A stretch of 64,000 nt of DNA from assembly GCA_965656785.1 (NCBI GenBank), contig CBFHLY010000001.1, forward strand, positions 1 to 64,000. The letters run 5' to 3'. The notes beneath the pieces are model-generated. The model was not told where the DNA came from and did no database searches. It saw only the letters and a list, made by a program, of their open reading frames with translations. This document shows positions 42,834 to 51,362 of this stretch, one piece after another. Origin of the DNA: JALQTD01 sp965656785 (GTDB taxonomy: Bacteria > Bacteroidota > Bacteroidia > Flavobacteriales_D > Sanyastnellaceae). How positions within the stretch are numbered: the stretch's first letter is position 1; every line of letters begins with the position of its first letter. The translations under genes were made by a program, and so were the position numbers.

Positions 42834-43697
42834 ATGGCCGCATCCGCGAATCGCTCGAATTGGACCACGACCCTTTCCACGGTCGTCGGCATGACCCTCA
42901 CCTTGACGCTCATCGGCGTGCTGGCTGGGCTGCTCTTCCTCGGCCAATCCGCCGAACGCGCCTTGCGCAGCGAAGCGCGTGTGCAAGTTTATTTCCAACG
43001 CGAACTCGATGCCACGACCTTGCGTCTGGCACAAGAGAGCCTTCGCACGGACGAAGCGGTGGAAGAGGCGCGCTCCCTCGACCCGGTCGAAGCGAGCGCC
43101 GAACTGGAGGCCGAATTGGGCGAATCGTTTGTGGACTTTCTCGGGTACGTGCCGCTTCCCCATGTGATGGACCTGCGCATCCGCTCGGAGTTCGGAAACG
43201 TGGAAGCCATCGGCGCAGCGGTGGAGCGGTTTGAACAGGTTCCGGGGGTGGCAGACGTGGTGTGGCAGGCGGATTTGTTGGCGGGCATCGAAGCGACATT
43301 GGACCGGGTGGTGTGGCCCCTTGCGGCGGTGTGCGTGCTGTTCTTGCTCGTGGCGGTGGCGCTCATCAACAACACGATCCGACTGACGGTCTTTGCTCGG
43401 CGGTTCATCATCAAGACCATGCAGCTCGTCGGGGCCGATCCGCGGCTCATTCGCCAGCCGTTCCTCCTTCAAGGGGGCGGGCTTGGATTCCTTTCGGGCA
43501 CGTTCAGCTTCGCCCTCGTGACGGGCTTGTTCGCTGCCTTGAAGCCCGTCGGTGGGGCGTGGATGGCCGGGTTGACGTTGGTGCACCTCGGTGTGGGTGG
43601 CGCGGGATTGGCGCTCTTGGGCACGCTCATCGGTTTGGCTTCCACCTCGCTGGCCGTCAATCGCTACTTGAACCTGCCGGAAAATCGGCTTTACTGA
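42834..43697 (+). CDS. ftsX: Cell-division protein FtsX
   Basis: A 287-residue FtsX: one N-terminal membrane helix (about 18-38), an extracytoplasmic domain with the QVYFQRELDATTL strand, then three helices at the C-terminus including VCVLFLLVAVALINNTIRLTVFARR. FtsX pairs with the ATPase FtsE and controls peptidoglycan hydrolases at the septum; FtsE is not in the window. The M23 protein further up is a possible but unproved client. First of a plus-strand run with a DUF3098 gene and uppP. Confidence 0.88.
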   Translation: MAASANRSNWTTTLSTVVGMTLTLTLIGVLAGLLFLGQSAERALRSEARVQVYFQRELDATTLRLAQESLRTDEAVEEARSLDPVEASAELEAELGESFVDFLGYVPLPHVMDLRIRSEFGNVEAIGAAVERFEQVPGVADVVWQADLLAGIEATLDRVVWPLAAVCVLFLLVAVALINNTIRLTVFARRFIIKTMQLVGADPRLIRQPFLLQGGGLGFLSGTFSFALVTGLFAALKPVGGAWMAGLTLVHLGVGGAGLALLGTLIGLASTSLAVNRYLNLPENRLY

Positions 43698-43711
43698 TGT
43701 ACTTTTGAAGC

Positions 43712-43957
43712 ATGTCGAAAGAGCAGATGACCCCCAACGCAAGCGCTGACTTCCCGTTCACCAACAGGCAGTACCGGTGGCTGGGCATCGGGTTGGCGTT
43801 GTTGGTTGTCGGGTACATTTTGATGTCAGGCGGAGCCTCGGAAGACCCGGCGGTATTCAGCTATGAAATCTTCAACACCCGCCGCATCACCGTTGCGCCC
43901 ATCGTGGTGCTCACGGGATACGCCACCATTTTCTATGCGATCCTGAAGAGGGGATGA
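43712..43957 (+). CDS. DUF3098 membrane protein
   Basis: An 81-residue protein with two membrane helices separated by a short loop containing FNTRRITVAPIVVL, the DUF3098 signature. The family is found in Bacteroidota, commonly between ftsX and uppP as here. Its stop overlaps uppP by 4 bases. Function unknown; an envelope role is implied by neighbours. Confidence 0.85.
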   Translation: MSKEQMTPNASADFPFTNRQYRWLGIGLALLVVGYILMSGGASEDPAVFSYEIFNTRRITVAPIVVLTGYATIFYAILKRG

Positions 43958-44748
43958 CGTGGTGGGAAGCGATTTTGCTCGGTTTGGTCCAAGGCCTGAC
44001 TGAGTTTTTACCGGTCAGCAGTTCGGGGCACTTGGAATTGGGCAAGGCGCTCTTCGGTCACACGGAGGAAGATTTGACGTTCAGCGTGGTGGTGCATGGG
44101 GCTACGGCGCTCAGCACCTTGGTCGTCTTTCGCCACGACATTGCCTCAATCATCACCGGGTTTTTCCGGGCCAAACCCCTTTCCAACTCCCCCCTCCCCG
44201 CCCGCTCCTACGTCGGTTGGCTCGTCCTTTCCGCCGTTCCGGCAGCAGCCATCGGCCTGACCTTGCGCGGCCCCTTGGAATCGACGTTCGCCGGCCATCC
44301 TGACCGCGTCGGCGCGCTGCTCGTAGTGACCGCCGGCATCCTGTGGCTCGCCCAACGCCTTCCCGGCGCAGCAGCCCCCTTGAACAGCGGCCGCGCCGTG
44401 CTCATCGGCCTCGCCCAAGCCTTCGCCATCCTGCCCGGAATCAGCCGGTCCGGCTCCACCATCAGCGCCGCCCTCCTCCTCGGCATCTCCCGCGAAGAGG
44501 CCGCGCGGTTCAGCTTCCTCATGGCATTGCCCCCCATCCTCGGCGCCATGCTCCTCGAACTCGGTGACGTCCTCGAAGGCGGCCCGACCGGAACCGCCCT
44601 CAGCGCCTATGCCCTCGGAGCCGCCGCCGCCTTCCTCTCCGGAACACTCGCGTGCCGGTGGATGATCCGTTTGGTGCGCGCAATGAACCTGGGCATCTTC
44701 GCGTTGTACTGCGCCGTGGCGGGCGTGCTTGCCATGGCATTCCTTTAA
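43954..44748 (+). CDS. uppP: Undecaprenyl-diphosphate phosphatase UppP (BacA)
   Basis: A 264-residue polytopic protein with both active-site motifs: GLTEFLPVSSSGHL near the N-terminus and LPGISRSGSTI in the second half, each with its catalytic Glu, Ser or Arg. It recycles undecaprenyl pyrophosphate to the monophosphate carrier for peptidoglycan and surface polymers. High expression gives bacitracin resistance in other bacteria. Confidence 0.93.
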   Translation: MTWWEAILLGLVQGLTEFLPVSSSGHLELGKALFGHTEEDLTFSVVVHGATALSTLVVFRHDIASIITGFFRAKPLSNSPLPARSYVGWLVLSAVPAAAIGLTLRGPLESTFAGHPDRVGALLVVTAGILWLAQRLPGAAAPLNSGRAVLIGLAQAFAILPGISRSGSTISAALLLGISREEAARFSFLMALPPILGAMLLELGDVLEGGPTGTALSAYALGAAAAFLSGTLACRWMIRLVRAMNLGIFALYCAVAGVLAMAFL

Positions 44749-44758
44749 TTCCGACTTC

Positions 44759-45298
44759 ATGAACGCATTCCGCACCCTTCTTTTGGGCCTCATCGCCACC
44801 GCAATCCTCGCAGGCTGCAACTCGGTGACCTTCGAAGAACCGATGCCCTTGAACCGCCGTGACCTTCCCCGTTTCCCCAAACATTGGCGCGGTGAATGGC
44901 TCAATGAGTCAGGAGAACGCCTGCACATCGGTGAACAACACGTCATGTCCAACGACAGCTCAGAAGTGTACATCCTCGGAGCGGAAAACCGGCTCCGACG
45001 CTACCGCGATTGCCTCGTGTTCAATTCCAAGGACGACGGAGGAGGATGGAACGTCATCGTGGCGCGCCGTCGGGGGGGCAGCATCCAGCTGTACCATTTC
45101 GATGGAAGCGATGAACAGAAGATTGCGGTTTGGCGTGCCATCCTCAACGCATCGGATGACGCCGCAGCCGCATTCACGACCAACGGAGCGGGGCCCAAAC
45201 TTTCCTACCATTTGGCACCCGAAAACAACGCGGCATGGCGCCAACTCGTAAAAGAGAACGCCCTCACGCCCCTTGCCTCCTACGTGCGCGTCGAATGA
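44759..45298 (+). CDS. Lipoprotein of unknown function
   Basis: A 179-residue lipoprotein (lipobox ILAGC) starting 10 bases after uppP. The mature part has a segment LPRFPKHWRGEWLNESGERLHIGEQHV that recalls small beta-barrel lipoproteins of flavobacteria; no enzyme motif is seen. Its stop abuts the convergent superoxide dismutase gene with no spacer. Confidence 0.65.
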   Translation: MNAFRTLLLGLIATAILAGCNSVTFEEPMPLNRRDLPRFPKHWRGEWLNESGERLHIGEQHVMSNDSSEVYILGAENRLRRYRDCLVFNSKDDGGGWNVIVARRRGGSIQLYHFDGSDEQKIAVWRAILNASDDAAAAFTTNGAGPKLSYHLAPENNAAWRQLVKENALTPLASYVRVE

Positions 45299-46051
45299 TC
45301 AGGCGAAGTGGGAGCCAAATTGCGCGCCCACCACGTCCCAATTCACCAACTCCATGAACGCGGCGATGTAATCCCCGCGGCGGTTTTGGTAATTCAGGTA
45401 GTACGCGTGCTCCCAAACGTCCATGCCCAACAGCGGGGACCCCGGTTGCTCCACGCAACGGGCCATGAGCGGGTTATCCTGGTTCGGCGTGCTCGTGATT
45501 TGCAATTGGCCCTGAGCATCCATGATGAGCCAGGCCCATCCACTTCCGAACCGCTTCGCTCCTGCGGATGCAAATTCCTGCTTGAACCCCTCGAACGACC
45601 CGAATCGCTCCTCCATCGCTTGCGCCAACAAGCCTTGCGGAGTGGATGCCCCGCCGGGTTGCATCACCCGCCAGTACAGCTCGTGGTTGAAATGCCCTCC
45701 ACCGTTGTTGCGCAGTGCGGCATCCTCCGTGCCGAGTGTGGCCAACATGGCTTCGAGCGGCAGCCCGCGACGCGCCACATCGGATTCCAATGCCGCGTTC
45801 AATTTTCGAACGTAGCCCGCGTGGTGCTTTCCGTAATGCAACTCCATGGTCGCCGCGTCGATCGCCGGCTCCAGCCCGTCAAAACCATAGTTCAACGGAG
45901 ACTGAACATGCGGGCTGAACTCAGCTGAAGGCGCGGCTTTCGGTGTTTCCGATGTTTCAGATTCGGTTGAATTGCCGCACCCGATGAAGGGGGTGACCAA
46001 CAAGCCCGCGCTTGCCGCGCCAGTCAGTTTTAAGAACGTCCGCTTTTTCAT
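45299..46051 (-). CDS. sodA: Exported Fe/Mn superoxide dismutase
   Basis: A 250-residue superoxide dismutase with an export signal not seen in the usual cytoplasmic form: MKKRTFLKLTGAASAGLL resembles a Tat-like signal, followed by lipobox FIGC (Cys25) and a Ser/Thr/Glu/Pro linker. The metal ligands are present: His in ELHYGKHHAGYV, His in GGGHFNHELYW, and Asp and His in MDVWEHAYYL. It would destroy superoxide outside the cytoplasm. Fe or Mn preference cannot be read surely. Confidence 0.88.
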   Translation of the reverse strand: MKKRTFLKLTGAASAGLLVTPFIGCGNSTESETSETPKAAPSAEFSPHVQSPLNYGFDGLEPAIDAATMELHYGKHHAGYVRKLNAALESDVARRGLPLEAMLATLGTEDAALRNNGGGHFNHELYWRVMQPGGASTPQGLLAQAMEERFGSFEGFKQEFASAGAKRFGSGWAWLIMDAQGQLQITSTPNQDNPLMARCVEQPGSPLLGMDVWEHAYYLNYQNRRGDYIAAFMELVNWDVVGAQFGSHFA

Positions 46052-46153
46052 GTGTTAAAGTTGCACCATTCACGCCGAAATGTGAACATTCCGGTCCAAT
46101 AATTGAACCGGCCAGCCGTTGCACCCCATAGCTTCGATGATGAAAACACCCGC

Positions 46154-48481
46154 ATGAAATCGCGCATCTTACGCCGCATCCTGTTCGCCGCCTCGGCCTT
46201 TGCGCTGCTCGGAGTGGGCGCCGTCGCGTGGTTGTTGACGCGAAGCGACGCGCTGGAACAAGCCCTGCTTGGCCAAATCAGCAACTCGCTGCTCACCCGC
46301 GGTCACATCACCGACATCGAGCTCAGCCTGTGGGATGATTTTCCGTTGATCAGCCTTTCCATGAGCGACGTGTGGTTGGCAGGAAGTGGCGAAGGGGGGG
46401 CGGGGGCCGGGCCGTTTTCTGGGGACACGTTGCTGCGGGCGAAGCGGCTGGGGTTGACCTTAGACGCCCTGAGTTTGCTGGGGGATGAACCGCGCATTGA
46501 AGCGGTGCACGTTCGGGGGGCGACCTTGGTTTTGGCCCAAAGGCGCGATGGCGCATGGAACACGGAGGTTTGGAAAACCAGCGAAACCGAAACAGCATTC
46601 ACCTTCCAAATCGATCGCTTGGACCTGGACGATGTGCGCGTCCAAGTGGGCGAATACGGGGCGAGGATCGACCGAAGCACCTGCCGCGGAAGCTACCGCG
46701 ACGATGAACTCCAGGCCACGGTGGACGCCGCACTCCACGCCTACCAACAACCGGTTGAAGTGCATTTCGAAGTGGCGCAACAAGGGGAGGTTTGGGAATG
46801 TTCGCAACTCGCATTAAAGGCACTCGGTGCTAGGGCAACGGGATCGATGGCGTTCGACGGAAAAAACCCGAGGCTGGAGCTGGAACTTCAAGGACTCGAA
46901 GCAAAGCGACTCGTTCGTGCCCTGGGATTCGACGGGGATGAGGCCTGGACCGCCGATGCGGTCTTGGGCGGATCGGTCGCTTGGGACGGAACCACATGGA
47001 CCGGTCACGCCAAACCCGCTCAAGGACAGCTCGACTTTCCCCAAGGATTGAGTTCGTGGTGGAAAGAAGCCCCCTCGAAGCCATTAGACGGTTCTTGGGC
47101 AGGAACAGTGTGGTTCCGATATTCCAACTCAGATTGGCGAGTGGATGTGCCACAACTCGAACTCGCGTTGCCCGGTTTCAGCGCAACCGCAGAGGTGAGT
47201 TGGACCCCACGAGCGTTGGAACTCGAAGGAGACCTCACAGCGGAACCCTCCGTGGCCGATTTCTGTGCACCGATCGACGACCTTCACTGGCAGTCCGGCA
47301 CGTTGAAGAGCACCTTTGCACTCATTCAGCAAAACCAGCACCTTCACTACGACTTGCATGCAAAGATTGACCAAGCGAACGGCACGTGGGGAAACCAACC
47401 TTGGTCCGCTGACGTCGAAACCCGCATACAGCCCAACCGCATCGATGTTCTCAAAGCAAACCTTCATTGGAACACGGAGAACTGGAGCTTGAGCGGAACC
47501 TTGAACGATCCCTCGACTGACGGGCCTTGGATCGGACAGCTCAAGGCTTCGGCTCCGAGGTTGGTGTTGGCCCCAGAGTCGACTGCCCAACCCTCGCCCT
47601 GGTGGAATGAACTCGACCTGCCCCCAGGTAGCCACTTGACTGCAACCGCCGAGATTCAGGAAATCGCATACCAAGGCGTGCGCCTCGCAGCAAGCCAAAT
47701 TGATCTCATCGCCACACCCCAACGACTCGAGTTCGAAGCACACGCAGAAGCCTGGGGTGGCCGCTGCACAGCATTTGGCACCCTGCAATGGCACCCGACA
47801 GGAGCCCGAATGGACTTGAACTACGTTGCTGAAGCCGTGAGCGTTCAACGCCTGTTCGAAGAGTTTGACAATTTCGGCCAGACCACCCTTCGGTCCGAAC
47901 ACGTCGACGGGCGCTTGGACAGCGACGGAACAGCCGTGGCCGAGTGGAATGAAGATGGGAGGCTTGCGTCGGAGCGCTTCCGATGGAGCGGAAACCAAAC
48001 CCTCAACGACGGAAAGCTCACCGGAGTGGAAGCCCTCATGTCGATTCCCGATTATCTGAGTGCGCATCGCATGGCGGCTCCACTCATTCATCCGACCGAT
48101 TTGAGAGCGAAATTGGACGAAATCGAGCTGCAAACGGTATCTGGGCCGGCCTATTTCTTCGATAACTCATTTCATGTTCCTTCCACAATCCTTCAAAGTG
48201 AGGAACTTCACGTATCTGTTGCTGGCACACAATCCCTTTCAGGTGACATCGACTATTCCATCGGCATCGAACTGCGTGAACTCCGTGGAAAGAAGTCAGA
48301 TGATATCGGTGAAATACAAGATGATGGTCTTGGTAACCTATTATTTATCAATATATTAGGAGGAATTGACGACCCTGAGTTTCGATGGGATCGGGAATCA
48401 CAGCGTGCACACCGCCGAAAGGACTTTCAAGCTGAGCGTGATAAATTGAAAGGGCTTTGGGAAAAAACGTGGGGGAATTAG
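46154..48481 (+). CDS. AsmA-like inner-membrane protein
   Basis: A 775-residue protein with an N-terminal membrane helix (about residues 7-30), then long repetitive beta strands of the AsmA/TamB type (LARSDALEQALL-like opening, LSLWDDFPLISLSMSDVWLAG, GARATGSMAFDG) and a C-terminal AsmA-2-type segment (SGDIDYSIGIELRELRGKKSDD). Such proteins bridge the periplasm and carry phospholipids or help outer-membrane assembly. The last 300 bases are more AT-rich than the rest. The ATG chosen opens directly into the membrane helix. Confidence 0.75.
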   Translation: MKSRILRRILFAASAFALLGVGAVAWLLTRSDALEQALLGQISNSLLTRGHITDIELSLWDDFPLISLSMSDVWLAGSGEGGAGAGPFSGDTLLRAKRLGLTLDALSLLGDEPRIEAVHVRGATLVLAQRRDGAWNTEVWKTSETETAFTFQIDRLDLDDVRVQVGEYGARIDRSTCRGSYRDDELQATVDAALHAYQQPVEVHFEVAQQGEVWECSQLALKALGARATGSMAFDGKNPRLELELQGLEAKRLVRALGFDGDEAWTADAVLGGSVAWDGTTWTGHAKPAQGQLDFPQGLSSWWKEAPSKPLDGSWAGTVWFRYSNSDWRVDVPQLELALPGFSATAEVSWTPRALELEGDLTAEPSVADFCAPIDDLHWQSGTLKSTFALIQQNQHLHYDLHAKIDQANGTWGNQPWSADVETRIQPNRIDVLKANLHWNTENWSLSGTLNDPSTDGPWIGQLKASAPRLVLAPESTAQPSPWWNELDLPPGSHLTATAEIQEIAYQGVRLAASQIDLIATPQRLEFEAHAEAWGGRCTAFGTLQWHPTGARMDLNYVAEAVSVQRLFEEFDNFGQTTLRSEHVDGRLDSDGTAVAEWNEDGRLASERFRWSGNQTLNDGKLTGVEALMSIPDYLSAHRMAAPLIHPTDLRAKLDEIELQTVSGPAYFFDNSFHVPSTILQSEELHVSVAGTQSLSGDIDYSIGIELRELRGKKSDDIGEIQDDGLGNLLFINILGGIDDPEFRWDRESQRAHRRKDFQAERDKLKGLWEKTWGN
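46531..46541. repeat. Iterated palindrome TTTGG-C-CCAAA, copy 5
   Basis: Perfect copy in the AsmA-like gene; read as Leu-Ala-Gln. Confidence 0.6.
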
Positions 48482-48609
48482 TTGAGCCCTCATTGGCTCC
48501 CATTTCATCATAAAATGTGATGAGCACGTGTTTTTCTTCGCCAAAAGCGTGGAATGGCACTAATTTTACCACGTGTCTGAAAGGACCGACTTGACCAAAC
48601 TTGTGCAGC
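48482..48609. other. AT-rich stretch between AsmA-like gene and terminator
   Basis: No gene seen. It holds a small inverted repeat (CATCA/TGATG near 48507-48523) and CACGTG twice. As a strong terminator follows, it is either a long 3' untranslated region or a small RNA. Confidence 0.3.
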
Positions 48610-48648
48610 GCCGGCTGGGGAATGCCCCGGTCGGCGTTTGTATTTTTG
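48610..48648 (+). terminator. Intrinsic terminator downstream of the AsmA-like gene
   Basis: Eleven-pair hairpin GCCGGCTGGGG (48610-48620), loop AATG, CCCCGGTCGGC (48625-48635, two G-T pairs), followed by GTTTGTATTTTT. Confidence 0.7.
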
Positions 48649-48678
48649 GTCATTAACTTGTGCCATCAATTCCATGCC

Positions 48679-49308
48679 ATGCGCGAACTGCTGATTGATT
48701 TGGTCCAACGACTGGAGGCGTTAGAAAACCGGTCCACCCAGCTCGAAGACTGGGAAGGCTTCTTGAATCAAGCACGGTCCTTGCACGAACGCGCTTTGAT
48801 CATGCGTTACAAGGCATTGGAGCGCCTGAGCGAATCGCAGTTGGAAGAAGCCGCCGAACCGGTCGTGCCGGAGCAGCCCATTGTTTGGGGTGGTCCCGCC
48901 GACGAGGCAGCGGATGCGGTGCTTCCTGAGGCTCAGGACGCTGAGGAACCCCTTGAATTGGAAACGAACGAGGAGGTCACACCTGAACCTGCGGAAGAGG
49001 CCGCTGCGCCCCTTCCCGCCATGCCGTTGAATACGGGAGTGTCCCTCGCGGAGAAACTCAGCCTACAGCCCCTTAAATCCATTCTACCGGCCCTCGGAAT
49101 CAACGACCGCGTGCGCTTTGCAGGAGTTCTGTTCAACGGGGACATGAGTGCACTTCAAGCCGCCTGTGCAGCAGCGGAAGCGGCCGCGTCCTTTGAATCG
49201 GCCCAAAAGGAAGTGATGAATCGGGCTCAAGCCGGTTTGGACTGGTCGGATGAAGCCGAAGCGCCGTACCAATTTATGCAACTCGTTCAGCGGGTGCATT
49301 TGCGATGA
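48679..49308 (+). CDS. Conserved Bacteroidota hypothetical protein
   Basis: A 209-residue soluble protein: N-terminal coiled-coil-like segment (residues 1-55), an acidic Pro/Glu/Ala linker (about 60-125), and a C-terminal block with LGINDRVRFAGVLFNGDMSAL, a motif (GINDRFLFxxELFxGD) I have seen repeatedly in small Bacteroidota proteins of unknown role. TAACTTG just upstream may be its promoter box. The stop overlaps rsmI as ATGA. Confidence 0.65.
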   Translation: MRELLIDLVQRLEALENRSTQLEDWEGFLNQARSLHERALIMRYKALERLSESQLEEAAEPVVPEQPIVWGGPADEAADAVLPEAQDAEEPLELETNEEVTPEPAEEAAAPLPAMPLNTGVSLAEKLSLQPLKSILPALGINDRVRFAGVLFNGDMSALQAACAAAEAAASFESAQKEVMNRAQAGLDWSDEAEAPYQFMQLVQRVHLR

Positions 49309-49985
49309 ACCCAGCTACGGGGAGTTTGATGTTGGTGCCCACGCCGATTGGGAACTTGGGGGATTTGACCCCGCGTGCCGTGGAAGTGCTGAGAGCGGCG
49401 GATTTGGTCCTCGCTGAAGACACGCGAACCACGGGGAACCTGTTGCGCTTGGCGGAGGTTGATCGTCCGCTCCGCGCGTTTCACTTGCACAACGAGCACA
49501 AGGTCACTCCCGGCTTGGTCCAACAAATGGTGGGGGGAGCCCGATTTGCCTTGTGTTCCGACGCGGGGACGCCGGGCATTTCCGATCCGGGGTTTTTGCT
49601 TGTGCGGGCGTGCCTCGAGGCGGATGTTCACGTCTCCTGTTTGCCGGGCCCCACCGCCTTCGTGCCTGCGCTTGCCGCTTCCGGACTTCCTTGCGATCGA
49701 TTCACTTTTGAAGGATTTTTACCGCACAAAAAAGGACGCCAAAAGCGGTTGACGCAGCTTGCCGAATGGGAACAAACCTTCGTTCTGTACGAGTCGCCCC
49801 ACCGCATCATCCGGCTGCTCGGCGAATTGGCTGAACGGCTCGGAGGCGATCGAAAAGTGGCCGTTTGCCGCGAAATCAGCAAACTCCACGAAGAAATTGT
49901 GCGGGGCACGCTCGCGGAAGCCCTGGCGCACTTTGAAGCGAACGAGCCCCGAGGCGAATTCGTGGTCGTGGTCGCGGGGCGTTAG
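49305..49985 (+). CDS. rsmI: 16S rRNA 2'-O-methyltransferase RsmI
   Basis: A 226-residue methyltransferase of the tetrapyrrole-methylase fold. VPTPIGNLGDLTPRA, EDTRTTGNLL, SDAGTPGISDPG and LPGPTAFVPALAASGLP are the RsmI marks. It methylates the ribose of C1402 of 16S rRNA. Its end overlaps the convergent radA by 4 bases. It is a little shorter than the E. coli form at the C-terminus. Confidence 0.93.
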   Translation: MNPATGSLMLVPTPIGNLGDLTPRAVEVLRAADLVLAEDTRTTGNLLRLAEVDRPLRAFHLHNEHKVTPGLVQQMVGGARFALCSDAGTPGISDPGFLLVRACLEADVHVSCLPGPTAFVPALAASGLPCDRFTFEGFLPHKKGRQKRLTQLAEWEQTFVLYESPHRIIRLLGELAERLGGDRKVAVCREISKLHEEIVRGTLAEALAHFEANEPRGEFVVVVAGR

Positions 49986-51361
49986 AAGAGGACGCCGTGG
50001 AGGTCGTTGACCCGCTTGACGGGGACGATTTCGAGGCCTTCAATGGAACCGAGGTCCATCCGACCGTGCCCCGAGACGAGGAGGCGACGAATGCCCATCC
50101 GCGCGGCCTCTGCAACGCGCTGGTTCAACCGCGCAACCGGCCTGATTTCTCCTGAGAGGCCCACTTCACCAGCAAACGCCGTCCCAACGGGCAACGGCAC
50201 ATCCAGCGCCGAACTTAAAATGGCTGCGATCACGGCCAAATCCAACGCGGGGTCCGTGATGCGCAACCCCCCCGCAATGTTCAGGAAGACGTCCAAACTG
50301 GCCAGCTTGAACCCGTTGCGCTTCTCCAACACCGCCAACAACATATTCAAACGGCGCAAATCGAATCCCGTTCCGGAGCGTTGCGGGGTGCCATAGACTG
50401 CCGTTGACACCAGTGCCTGCACCTCCACCAGCATGGGGCGAGCGCCCTCGAGTGCAGCGGCAACTGCAGCGCCGCTTTGCAGGTCGTCATCGGTTTGGCC
50501 CAAGAGCACATCGGACGGGTTCTCCACGGCCGCCAAACCCGTTCCCAACATCTCATACAAGCCCAACTCCGCGGTCGAGCCGAAGCGGTTCTTGTTCGCC
50601 CGCAGCATCCGGTACGCGTGGTTTCGCTCCCCTTCGAACTGCAGCACCACGTCCACAAGGTGTTCGAGCACCTTCGGACCTGCCAACGAACCCTCCTTCG
50701 TGATGTGTCCCACCATCAATGTCGGTACGTTGTGTTGTTTCGCCCAAGCGGTCAACAACGAGGCCGACTCCCGGATTTGGGATACGCTCCCCGGTGCGGC
50801 CTCCACGGCAGGCTGGTACAAGGTCTGGATGGAATCGATGATGAGCAAATCCGGTTGATCGTGGTTCAAGCATTCCACGATGGCCGCGGCATTTGTCTCG
50901 GGCAAAATCAGCAACTGCGCGGTCAGCTCGCCCAATCGCTCGGCCCGCATCCGCACCTGCTCCGGACTCTCCTCGCCGCCCACATACATCACCTTCATGC
51001 CCCGAGCCGCCATGGCCATGGTCGATTGCAACATCAATGTGGACTTGCCGATGCCCGGCTCGCCTCCGAGCAACACCACGCAGCCGGGAACCAACCCCCC
51101 ACCGAGCACGCGATCCAACTCCTGGTCGCCCGTCGGAATGCGCACCAAATCCCGCGACTGCACTTCAATCAACGGCTTGGGTGTCGCCGGACCCGCCAAC
51201 CGATTGAATGCGGGCATGCGCCGAGCGTGCGACTCCGCAATAGCGGCTTCGCGGCTTTCTTCGAAGGTGTTCCAATTCTTGCAACTCGGACACTTGCCCA
51301 AGAGCTGCACCGATGCATGTCCACAAGCACTGCAGACAAATTGGGACCTCGCCTTCGCCAC
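49982..51361 (-). CDS. radA: DNA repair protein RadA (Sms)
   Basis: A 459-residue RadA: N-terminal zinc finger (CSACG and CPSC), RecA-like ATPase with Walker A GGEPGIGKST, the RadA-specific KNRFGST motif, and a C-terminal Lon-like domain (LDLAVIAAILSSALDVPLP, AFAGEVGLSGEIRPV). It drives branch migration of recombination intermediates. Confidence 0.95.
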   Translation of the reverse strand: MAKARSQFVCSACGHASVQLLGKCPSCKNWNTFEESREAAIAESHARRMPAFNRLAGPATPKPLIEVQSRDLVRIPTGDQELDRVLGGGLVPGCVVLLGGEPGIGKSTLMLQSTMAMAARGMKVMYVGGEESPEQVRMRAERLGELTAQLLILPETNAAAIVECLNHDQPDLLIIDSIQTLYQPAVEAAPGSVSQIRESASLLTAWAKQHNVPTLMVGHITKEGSLAGPKVLEHLVDVVLQFEGERNHAYRMLRANKNRFGSTAELGLYEMLGTGLAAVENPSDVLLGQTDDDLQSGAAVAAALEGARPMLVEVQALVSTAVYGTPQRSGTGFDLRRLNMLLAVLEKRNGFKLASLDVFLNIAGGLRITDPALDLAVIAAILSSALDVPLPVGTAFAGEVGLSGEIRPVARLNQRVAEAARMGIRRLLVSGHGRMDLGSIEGLEIVPVKRVNDLHGVLF

Positions 51362-51362
51362 C

